Origin: Galbula dea | Taxonomy: Eukaryota; Chordata; Aves; Piciformes; Galbulidae | Reading direction: 5' to 3' | Length of the DNA: 64,000 nucleotides | Assembly: GCA_013399015.1 (NCBI GenBank) | Contig: VWZX01005684.1 | Coordinates: 6,147-70,146 of the forward strand | In this document: in pieces, positions 12,638-21,660 of the stretch | Layout: each line of letters opens with the position of its first letter | Numbering within the stretch: position 1 is the first letter of the stretch | The notes under the pieces: generated by a model | The model's input: the letters and a program-made list of their open reading frames with translations, nothing else | What the model was told of the DNA's origin: nothing | The model's database searches: none | Program-made: the position numbers and the translations under genes

Positions 12638-14064
12638 AACTTTCAGGAAGGGAAATACATTCTTACTTCAGCCAGGGAGTGTGTCAATCCCCAGGCAGAG
12701 GGTAGGGTGCAGCTGCCTTCGCTCCTGCTGATGGGCAGAGTGGCTGAGAGGAAAAAGCCCCAAATCCCTCTTGCAGCTGGGGAGGAGCATCCTGCAGATA
12801 CAAGTCAGCCCACATCTTCTCAGTCCCAAGATGAGAAAATAACTGCTTCAACCACAGAAATTTCCCCTGGTTCTGTGGCCTGGTACCAAGCAGGGAAGTT
12901 CATAAAACCTGTCAGTGACAGCACAAATCATACAGAAAAGTTCACCAAGGTCTTCGGCACCTGTACCTGCAGGAGTGCTCAGCCAGGAGTTGGTCAGCCA
13001 GGGAGCCAAGGCAGGCTGCAGCACAGTACCTGCATAGCAGGAATGTTCTTGGCCATTGGGAGCTTCTGCAAAGATGAGCTCAGCACTGACAACCCAAAGT
13101 CTGAACTCCTCCAGTGTTTCTAAGAAATCTGAAGATTCTTATGCCTATAGTATAAATACATAAATACTTTTAACAAAAAACTTTGGAGTGTACAGCCAGC
13201 AGTGAGATGCTGAAATGTTGCTGGACTTCTTTGGAGCCAAGTAGTCAACTTGCTCTTCAAATCTGCCTCACTTCAACTAAAAATACAACAATTGCTGGCT
13301 ATGCTCAGGTCACATGTTGCCTGCAGCACAGGCAAGGGAGGACTTGACCTCATAAGCCACAAGCTTTAATGAAAAGAAAGATGTGCAGCCCAGGATCACA
13401 GAGGGCAGTCTGAATTCAGCAGGAGCCATGCAGGGTGTGCATAGCTGCACAGGTGTATTGTGGAGGTCGTGCCTGCGAATCTCTCCATGATGCCTACCTG
13501 TAAGCTTCATGGGAAAAGTTTGAGTCCTCCCAGAGGAAAGGACATGCAGATCTGAAGGCTTCGTTCTCTCCATTAGAGAGAACCCACCAAATCCAGAGTC
13601 TAGATGTTTTTCCAAATTTTTGTGTGCCTGGATCATTTTTAGGTCAAGCCAGTTTGCGTGTGTGTGCACTTGAAGGAGATTCTCCTTCAGATTAATGCCT
13701 CTGAGAGTTGGCGTCAAGATGTAAATGTCTTACCAGTTATTCCCTGGGCTCAGGTTTCAGTAGTTTGCAGATAGCTGGAACAGCCAGTGGGCCTCCGTTC
13801 TTACAAGCTGCTCCTAAAAACCTCATAGTCACTGCAAGACCTGTGTTTCCACTGTCCAGTGTAGTCCTGTTAGCTCATTTCAAAGTACCACCTTCTTTTT
13901 GTGGCCTTTACCTTTTGGAGAGCATTTATCTGGATCCCTGCAAAGGAGGTCTCTTGATGCCTCTTCACTGTCTCCTGCCTTCCCAGGCAGAAGGCTGTTG
14001 AGCAGATCTGTTCTCCTTTAAATGGCTTCAAGACACTTGAGGTATCTTCCTGATTTACCAAACT

Positions 14065-14070
14065 TTTATT
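14065..14070 (-). terminator. Proximal poly(A) signal candidate, TNFSF4
   Basis: Minus-strand AATAAA about 390 nt past the stop codon. The downstream G/T element is weaker than at the distal site. Confidence 0.35.
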
Positions 14071-14458
14071 TTAGCAAATATACAGCGTGTTTGTACTATA
14101 TATAGATACTGTCAAGTAAATAGAGAAACCTAAGGTTTCTTTGAATATGAGCTAAACTTAGGTGAATTTCTTTGCCTCTCATTTCTGTTTTCCTTCTGTA
14201 TCCCTTTCTCCAGTGTTAGATCCATCCTAAGCAGCAAAACACCTGCAGAGCTCCAAAGAGATGAACACAGTGTGCACTATATAAAGCCTGTTTGCACTGT
14301 GGTATATCTGCATTCCAGGTGAGGCTCTCTGCAGACCCAAGGAGGGAGGCCAGAGAAGTTTGCCTGTACAATTACAGCCTGAGAGAACATGCCTCCCACA
14401 TGCACATGGACTGATAGGAAAAGCTGTACTCTATATGTGATATTTCACATGTCATCTT

Positions 14459-14811
14459 CTAGCTCAAACAAACAGGTGGACTTAGTAACACAAGGCTAAA
14501 TGACAAATCATTGATGATGGCATTGGAGCTGGTCAACAGAGTTATATTAGCTGGAGCAAACAAGTAGAGTGTCGTGGTGAGATTTACTGTATTACCGCTG
14601 TCCTGGACAGTTTGCTCCCAGAGGGGTGTTTTGGTCATCTTGACAGTCTTCAACAGTATCAGCTTCAGCTGGTCTGGGCCAGGGAAATGGACTTTGCCCC
14701 CCAAGGACACTAAGTAAAGGCCATCACAGGTGATAATGATAGAACCATTTCTAATCTGAATAGAGCCTTCTTCAGTAGTAAGATTCATGGCTACTTCTTT
14801 GAAGCTTTTAC
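14459..14811 (-). CDS. TNFSF4: TNFSF4 coding exon 3 (TNF-homology domain)
   Basis: Encodes the second part of Gly81 through Ser197 and the TAG stop. It carries nearly the whole TNF-homology domain. The strand pattern after the NGS sequon and the CDG motif are the clearest OX40L signature in the window, and the penultimate Cys is kept near the C-terminus. The acceptor is ctgcttccattctag. The frame stays open upstream of the acceptor into a CR1 tail, but that is intron: the match to OX40L begins just after the acceptor. A CR1 starts only 30 nt upstream of the exon, at 14842. Confidence 0.92.
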
Positions 14812-17800
14812 CTAGAATGGAAGCAGGCAAAGATGATCCCATGATCATAAAATCATGGAATGGTTTGAGTTGGAAGGGGCATTTAAAGGTCATCTAGTCC
14901 AACTCCTCTGTGTTAAGCAGGGACATCTTCAACTAGGTCAAGCTCCTTAGAGTCCTGTCTAACCTCACCTGGAATGTTTCCATGGATGGGGTATCTAACA
15001 CTGCTCTGGACAAGCTGTGTCAGTGTTTCACCACCCTAACTGTGAAAAAATTCCACCTTCTATCTAGTCTGAATGAAGACAAATGTCTTCTTGGAAACGG
15101 ATTGTGTTATGTGGACTGATTGCAGGAAAGGTGGAAAAAAATATAGGAAAGGAAAAGAGTGAACTAGAGAACAGGGCAGACCAGAGCTAGAATATAATTT
15201 ACCCTAGACAGGCATCAGCTACAAGGGAAATTTCCAGTTTCCCACTCCTGTGCCTTTTGGATTAAAATTCCAGTTTATATTAATTATTCCTCAAAGTTTC
15301 TATTTATTCACTATTTCTTTACTGCATGTCTTATTTAAAATATGTACATGTAAGTAAATTATCTCTGTGAGCTTAGAAAGCACAGGTTCCTAAAAAGAAC
15401 AGAAAATAAAGACAGTAGATAAGAGGCAAAGTGTTCAGAGCTGGAAGAGAAAGAGTGCTTTCTGTGGAGATGATGATAACATAACTCCTTGTCTTTGAGT
15501 TTGTTGGAGATTTTTTTATTTTCTTTTAACATAAGACAGGATAAAAGAGCAGTGTAGAGACTGAAGCAGAATAAGCAGATTAGTAAAGCGTCAGGAGAAA
15601 TTAAACTAGAACTTAGCATGAATTTTTTTCTCTTGGAATGAGCAGTAACACTTCCTAGGGCTCTGTTGAAAGTGTTTCCCTGCCAACTGTTTTCCAGTTG
15701 AAAGCCTTAGGACCAGGGTACCAGAAAGTCTCCTGGCAGGCAGCACAGCCCCTTTGGGCTGAGGCAAAAATTCTCAAGCTTTTCTGTAAGGTTAGACTCA
15801 TTTCCGTCTTACATTAACTGAAAGAAAAAAACAATCGACAATATTTTAGTATGATTTAAAATATTTAGTATTTGCCTTTATCATTGAGGTATGTCAGTGG
15901 ACAAAACCTCCAGTGTAGCACTGCCATTTCAGCTGCTGTGTGTACGCTCACTCATTCTTCCTCAGGAAATCATTTACATTTTTCATAAATCAAGAAATCA
16001 TTGACTTGTTTCAGAAATACCCAAGAGCACATCATATGTACTCAGTAAATTCTCAAAAATACTTTTCTGGTTCTTTGGCAGAGCAAAAGTTTGCTTTAGT
16101 AGGTAGGCAAGGATCACAGAAATCCATCCAGATTTTCCAGTTTTTTAGTTCTGCTCCAGGAAAACCCTTTTGTTTGGTTTTGGCACCTTGCAGCACCAGG
16201 TCAGATCTGGCTCTCTCCCAGACAGCTCTCCTGGCCACCCTCCTCCATCACAAGGAACAGCCATTTTCAGGAGACCTTATTGGTGCCTATCAGTACTTAT
16301 GAGGCATGTAAGAAAGATGGAGACAGACGTTTTAGCAGGTCTTGTAGCGATAGGACAAGGGGTAATGGCTTTAAACTAGCAGAGGGAGATTTCTGCTCTA
16401 TATAAGGAAGAAAATTTTCACAATAAAGGTGGTGATGCACTGGCATAGGTTGCCCAGAGAGGTGATAGATGCCCCATCCATGGAAACATTCCTGGTGAGG
16501 TTGGACAGGGCTCTAAGGAACATGGTCTAGTTGAAGATGTCTCTGCTCAATACAGGGAAGTTGGACTAGATGATCTTTAAATGTCCTTTCCAAGCCTAAC
16601 CCTTCTATGTTTCGATGATTTTAAGGGCTGCTATAGCAGGCCCAGAGACTGTGGGTCAGTGCGGGGCTGAGCTGGGAGCCGGGAGCCCTCCCGGGTACCG
16701 GGAGGAGCCTGCAAGAGGCACCGCCATACCGGAAGGCTGCAACCTAGGGAAACCGGGAGCCGCCGCTGTGTACCGGGTGAACCCTTCAGGGATACCGGTG
16801 TCCCAGGAGATTCGGGGAGCTGGAAGCCACTCCGTAACGGAGCAGCGTTCCCCCTCAGGGGCAGTGGCTGCCGTGCGGGGGCAGAGCCCCGGTAGCCTTC
16901 CCGTGGCGTCTGCTACCGCGGCGCTCACCCACCTGAGTACCGGATGTGAGTCCACAGGACTTTCTCGTTCTGAGGCTGGAAAAAAAAGAAGATAGTTAAG
17001 GAACCGGGCGAACCTCTCTCTCCTGCCACTATCGCTTTCGTTTCTCGACCGGAACGGGGAGCTCTCCTTCGAGCGTGCCACAGGGAGCCTCAGCCAGTTG
17101 CTGCTAGCTGACTATGAGCTTTACTTGCTGTCATACCATTGTTATAAAATCAGATTTTAGAGCAGTTCCTAGCCAGTTTGACTTCCAGGACAGTGCCAAG
17201 CCTTCCAGAGCATTGGTCCTGGTTAGGAAACCATCCTGGTGAACATGGTCAAGTCAGACCAAACGGTAAGGAAAAGACCTTGCAGTGCAGTCTCTTCTGT
17301 GTGACCCTCTCAAGTCCACCTTACAGCCCAGAGGACCTGTTTGCAGAGCTGAGTACTAGATGTTCCCCCACTGCCTCAATCTCCTCCTGCAGGATGCTAA
17401 GAACAGGGTCTGGCTTTATGGTTCCTGCACTTTGGATCAGATTGTTACTGGACATGTGTCTCTCAGCGACTGCCTTCAAAGTGCATTAGACACACATAAA
17501 ATTGAATTGCATTGTTTAAGTATATCAGAAAAAGTGAATGCAAATACAGCGGTGTGTATCTTACTGATCAGACACACAGCACACCAAGCTTCTGTATTAA
17601 GATTTTAGAATCTGAATTTTGCATCTCAAACCCATCTCTCATCTTAACCACAGGAGGCCCAAATTTGCATTCTCTTCACAACCACAAGTCTTCAGTGTTT
17701 TTCCTGATTAAAGAGTGAAAGGTTAGGCTCACTGCTCCATGTTCTTCTCTTTACCTATGACGTAGGTTTCCTAACAGAGAAGATGAACTGGTGAGATGTG

Positions 17801-20800
17801 TGTTGGACTGAGTTTCACCTATTTAGCCTCGTGTTGGAGGAACAGAGCAGCCCCTTTACTCCAAGCGCAGGAGAGTGAACACAGACATGTAAATCTGCAG
17901 GTTCAGTGCTGTGCCCTGATAAGGGCAAGTGGCAGGGGAAGGAGGTTGAAGCCAGGCTGCCCTGTGCAGGAGGGTGAGGTGGATGCTGGTGGCAGGAAAG
18001 GTCTGCTCTGGCACCCTCTAGTGCTGCTACAGCTGAGGCTCTGCTCTTTGATCCACTGGCAAGTCTGGATTTGACCACCAAACACAAGCTTTTATTGCAC
18101 ACCAACTTTGGTGGAACTATCTCCCCCAGCTTTACTGGTCCTATTCATTGCTTCAGCAGCTTGAGTCTTAAGTTTGTTATTTTTCTAGGCACCTAAGTGC
18201 TTGGCTGTTTCACTCTGGCTCAGGCAGCTGGGATTTCCAAGTAGTTTCCCAGCAAGACTATAGCTAAGCAAAGGACCGCTGTGCTTCTAAGGTCAAACAA
18301 CATCCACTTCAACTGTCCAGTCTGGCTACAGGTGGACAGGGTGTATTAAACACTGACAGGCTGGGTCACAATTTTTTAGCAATTGTAAGAATATCAGCCC
18401 TCTTGTCACTAAGGCACATTACCTGTTCTACATGTTTCTGCCAGTTATTGTGAAGTCTCAAAGTACTTTGCAATTACCTGCTAGTAAATTCTGCTGAGGA
18501 GAGAACGTATCTGTACTGACCAAAGGATTTCCACAAGCTAGTTACAAAGTTAGTTACCCTTCTTTCTCTGTTCTGTCTTATGGTGCATGGGAAAGGATGC
18601 CAACAGGACTCAGGGCACCAAGGTGCTCCTTACCAACTGCCTCAGATTTTCCCATATCATTCACACACAGAGTTTCCACATCATTTTTGCCTGTTTTGGA
18701 TCCTCCAAAAAACATGAGACTTCCTTCTGTCTGGGATGATGTGTCTTGAGCCATGGCATGTCACAGAAGTTTCAGGAATAGGATTTGTAAATAGTGCAAA
18801 TTTCAGGGGTCTGTGGCAACACACACTGACTGAGAGGAGCATTGTCTAACTCCCTTTGTCATACAGATTGCAGATGACTCTGCACTAGAAGTCAGTTGTA
18901 CCTTTTCCACACCAGCAGATATTAGAATTATGCTTATTTCTTCTTTATCTACATTAAACCTCTGTACGATTATTTCTGCACCTTTTGCTGCCCTGTTCAG
19001 GCACAACCATCCTGCAACAAATCATTAGAAGGCTTTGAATCCCCAACAGTTGCTCAAGGTTTTTGCCTTCTGTGCATTTGCCATCAGAGAGGTTTCACAT
19101 CCCCTGATCGCTCCTGTGACTGCGTTAGCCATGGCCAGATCCAAGCTGGTGTGGTGAGAGGAGGGAATTCTGGCAGAGATGGGAACTTGCAGATGCAAAA
19201 GCAGACTATCACTACATTTTTGTTTAACTTGCTCATTTGGAAATCACAGCTGAGGCTTGCTCTTCAGGCGACATCATGACCGAAACCAGGTCACTGTCTC
19301 TTTTTGTTAAGCATGGTCTGGGCTGCAGATAGTGACTTTCCTGAGCATATGCCATGACACTCTTTGCACTGTGTTTTCACAGAGTAGTCCAGGGTTTGGG
19401 GGTTTTTAGGAGCCAAGAGGACAATGGAAAATAATCAAATATGGTCTTGCTATGAAACAAAAAAGCAGGTACTGTCTTGCTACTAAAGTCAGTGTGGCAC
19501 TTTCCAGCCATGGAGAGCAGGAGACTTCCCAAGAAGGAAGACAGCCTTTTGGTTTCTCCCATGGACCAGCTCCCAGCCTGCCACTTTGATGATGCTGTGT
19601 CTCTGTTGTTGTAAAGTCCATCTTCCTAAACTGCCTCAAGAGCCTAGTTAAACTAGTACTGCTGCCTCTTCTGTAGATATTTATATTGTTGGATCATGGT
19701 TATCCTACTGACCCCTGTAATTCCAGTGAGATGAAATCCCCTCATGTACAGTCCACGAGACCGCTCCTGCACTGCATGATGCAGTCAAAACAGGACACCA
19801 TATAACCATATATATCTGCTTAAAATAATAGAAACTGGTTCTGAGCCTGCAATTAGCAGTCATTTAAAACTAAAATGGTCATGTGATGACTCCCAGGGCC
19901 TGGACTTTTCATCTACTGCAGTTGCGGCTCCTCGAGCACCCTGTCATGTTATTTCTGTTGAGGAAGGGAAACTCCAGACTTGTACTGTGTCCCCTCCTCA
20001 GCTGCTGCTCTCTTGGGTTTGTAAGGCTCACAGGCAGCATTGCCAGCCCCTGCCATCTTCCTCTAGAGGAGGAGGATTTGAGTTACTATTTTTACAGAAG
20101 AGGTGGGTATTTAGAGATGAGGAGTCACAACCAGAGTGTGTCCCAGGAGAGGTTTCTGTATCTTGAGCAATGTGATAGCTTGCCCTTCTCCGTTGGCTTT
20201 CCTGTGCAACTTCTCTCTAAAAGTAATGGATGAAAAAGGCAGAACTGAATGAAATTTCTTATCTTGCAGTGTTATAAGGGTCATAATTTGGCAATTTAAT
20301 AACCATCATGAGAGCCAGGTCGGTGAAATTTGTGCAGAGCACAAGGGTTTTTGTTAAACAGCAGAGGACCCTGTCTTGAATGGCTTGCTTCTCTGCCAAG
20401 TCTAAGTGGGAGGAAAGAGTGAATTCTGGTAAGACAAAGCACAACAAGCTTTAAAGTGGTGTATAGCTCTTGGAGAAGATGTGGGAGGAGAAGCAGTGCA
20501 TAAGTGGCACTGAAGTAGCAGTGAAAGGTTGTTGACAACCCACCAGCCTGCAAATACGTGAGAAAAAAATGTATTTGCTGCAATTTTTGCTGAAGTCCTC
20601 TGAGTTTCATGCCTCTGTTATTATAGTGTTTGCAGTCATGTTAGATGTACACAAAACTCCCTCTGGCCACATCAGTCTTCTCTCCGTTGTGTACACACAC
20701 ATGCAGTCCTCTGCAGATGTAGATGACTACTCCTAAAGCCCAGTATATGTGCTGGCTGATAGCACTGAGATGTTACAGGGGTCTTGCTAAAGCTATCGTA

Positions 20801-21471
20801 AGCTAGCTTGCTTTCTCAGATATCTGCCTGTATATAAAGTACATTTTAAAAGTTCAGGAGAGGTTTATGAACAACCTGAGTTCTGATTCTTCCACATATA
20901 TTCATTAAAAGCAAATATCCACCCAGATGATCCCATTCAAGTAGAAGGAAATACACACACATCACTGCAAGTAGGGGAGGGAGAAGAACAGGGAAAGATT
21001 TCCCTCCTCCAGGGTCCACTGTGAGGGGCATTCCTGGAACAATCTCCCTTACAGACCACCTGTTCTCAAACACTGCATTGGACAATACTGGATGTTGTTT
21101 TGAGGATAGACAATTGAAAAAACAAAAAAAAAAAGACAGAGAAAGGATTAAAAACTTGAGGTTTGAATAGGGATAAACCTAAATTGTTTGTGGTTTCTAG
21201 AAAAAAAAAAAAAATAAAAGTCCATACAAAGCTTTACAGACCAGCAGACAATGGGTTGAACATGAACTCTTACCGTTGGAGGTTGTAGAGAATCTATACC
21301 AAGGTAAGTCAAGCAGGCAAGCAGTAATATCCACTGAGCAGCAGCAGACACGAGGTGCAGTGTATTCCTAACATGTCCTCTTTGCCAGTTCTTCCACTCA
21401 TCCTCTGCAGCTTCCTTTTCATGATCCATCTGGTCTTGATTTCTCAGCTCTACATCTAGCTGTCCTTCCAT
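14459..21471 (-). CDS. TNFSF4: TNFSF4 (OX40 ligand), three coding exons, complete
   Basis: Type II membrane cytokine of the TNF superfamily. In mammals it sits on antigen-presenting cells as a trimer and costimulates T cells through TNFRSF4 (OX40). Joining 21274-21471, 16933-16975 and 14459-14811 on the minus strand gives 594 nt, 197 residues plus TAG (human protein 183). Seen: a charged cytoplasmic part (residues 1-38), one membrane segment (about 40-59), a short stalk, then a TNF-homology domain. The best match to mammalian OX40L is around residues 98-117, with IIITCDGLYLVSL against the mammalian VIINCDGFYLISL block. Cys109 and Cys195, three residues from the C-terminus, fit the OX40L intrachain disulphide. 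Sequons are at N90, N102, N157 and N169. Exon phases (0, then 1) match across both introns. The family call is strong from exon 3; exon 1 rests on topology and splice phase. Expression was not assessed. Confidence 0.88.
14842..15080 (-). mobile_element. CR1 3' fragment in TNFSF4 intron 2, next to exon 3
   Basis: The plus strand reads the reverse of a CR1 3' tail (aatcatggaatggtttgagt, then the tccaactcc block), so the CR1 is sense to TNFSF4 with its 3' end at 14842. It is 5'-truncated near 15080. Its tail begins 30 nt upstream of exon 3. Confidence 0.9.
16317..16618 (+). mobile_element. CR1 3' fragment in TNFSF4 intron 2
   Basis: A sense-strand CR1 3' end: a GGTTGCCCAGAGAGGT block, then TTGGACTAGATGATCTTTAA and a tail of imperfect CTATG-type repeats. 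It is antisense to TNFSF4 and inverted relative to the CR1 at 14842. Confidence 0.9.
16622..17065. promoter_or_regulatory. CpG-dense island with repeated TACCGG around TNFSF4 exon 2
   Basis: About 440 bp that is visibly richer in G+C and CpG than everything around it. The hexamer TACCGG occurs at 16696, 16727, 16771, 16793 and 16938, and its complement CCGGTA at 16889; ACCGG cores also occur near 16752, 17002 and 17048. Spacing is irregular (22-96 bp), so it is not a clean tandem repeat. It begins right after a CR1 3' end at 16618 and covers exon 2. It could be an internal promoter or CpG island, a degenerate GC-rich repeat, or a relic of an inserted element. Open frames on both strands here are likely by-products of the base composition. 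Confidence 0.55.
16933..16975 (-). CDS. TNFSF4: TNFSF4 coding exon 2 (43-nt exon)
   Basis: Found by splice signals and phase. On the minus strand a strong pyrimidine tract (cttcttttttttccag) precedes the exon and the donor CAG|GTGGGTGAG follows. The exon is 43 nt (3n+1), exactly what is needed to join exon 1 (phase 0) to exon 3 (starts with two bases of a codon). In that frame it reads PQNEKVLWTHIRYS and then the split Gly codon. Mammalian OX40L also has a small exon at this place. Other candidate exons in the interval had poor acceptors, stops or the wrong phase. The exon lies inside a CpG-dense island. A spliced cDNA would confirm it. Confidence 0.75.
16976..21273 (-). other. TNFSF4 intron 1
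   Basis: About 4.3 kb between exons 1 and 2. Beyond the first ~90 bp of CpG island I recognise no repeat family and no further exon. An open stretch at 18803-19006 looks protein-like by eye, but it has no acceptor with a pyrimidine tract and is not needed for the reading frame. Confidence 0.7.
21274..21471 (-). CDS. TNFSF4: TNFSF4 coding exon 1 (cytoplasmic tail and membrane anchor)
   Basis: Encodes residues 1-66. The start is the ATG at 21471 (MEGQLDVEL...), with G at -3 and G at +4. The frame is open further upstream to 21552, but only from a GTG, so that longer start is not used. Residues 11-37 are rich in Glu, Asp, Lys and Arg. A hydrophobic segment with sequence LVSAAAQWILLLACLTYLGI follows and has no signal-peptide cleavage look, as expected for a type II protein. 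The exon ends ...PPACG-type at codon ACG, followed by the donor GTAAGAG (phase 0). Length and layout match mammalian OX40L exon 1, although the residues are poorly conserved. Confidence 0.85.
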
Positions 21472-21660
21472 CTCAGCTCTGCCGCCAGCAACTGCTAAAG
21501 AAGGGGCCAAGAACACAGCAGGAGCTTGGAAGAGATGGGGGCAGATAGGCACTCCTAGCTCATCTGGAGCAGAGATGAAGACTGTGCCTTCAGGACACTG
21601 CTTTATGCACAGAGAGAGGCAGGCGGGGGAACTTCTTTGTGACTAATCTGAATTTCCCCT
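21472..21660 (-). promoter_or_regulatory. Putative TNFSF4 5' UTR and promoter region
   Basis: Upstream of the start codon the minus strand has a weak TATA-like GCATAAAGC at about 21600-21608, 130 nt before the ATG. A Rel/NF-kB-like GAATTTCCCC (plus strand 21650-21659) has one mismatch to the usual site. Both are short and could be chance. No CpG island lies here; the only one in the gene is around exon 2. Confidence 0.25.

Larger units (their letters stand above)
12632..14458 (-). other. TNFSF4: Probable TNFSF4 3' UTR with two poly(A) signals
   Basis: No protein-coding signal follows the TNFSF4 stop. Minus-strand AATAAA occurs at 14065-14070, about 390 nt after the stop, and again at 12632-12637, about 1.8 kb after it. 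The second is followed downstream by a T/G-rich run ending in ten Gs (12584-12593 on the plus strand are C), which looks like a real cleavage-site element. Human TNFSF4 mRNA also has a long 3' UTR. Open frames in this stretch, for example 12707-13123 plus and 13310-13717 minus, have no recognisable similarity. Confidence 0.5.
14812..16932 (-). other. TNFSF4 intron 2
   Basis: About 2.1 kb. It holds two CR1 3' fragments in opposite orientation (14842-15080 minus, 16317-16618 plus) and part of the CpG island. The stretch 15081-16316 between them has no recognisable element. Confidence 0.7.

Noticed and set aside
14812..14893. N-terminal extension of exon 3 frame into the CR1
   Set aside because: The frame is open by chance; a proper acceptor lies at 14812 and the residues upstream are CR1-derived.
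16656..17081. Overlapping long open frames on both strands in the CpG island
   Set aside because: GC-rich sequence has few stops. The minus-strand frame differs from the one that the TNFSF4 exon 2 phase requires.
17745..17790. 16-nt candidate exon with good acceptor and donor and fitting phase
   Set aside because: Much shorter than the OX40L middle exon and encodes only five residues; the 43-nt exon is better supported.
18803..19006. Possible TNFSF4 exon 2 (KVQLT-like peptide)
   Set aside because: No acceptor with a pyrimidine tract and only a weak donor; the exon at 16933-16975 fits far better.
21472..21552. Upstream extension of TNFSF4 exon 1 frame
   Set aside because: It would start with GTG, not ATG; the first ATG with good context is at 21471.
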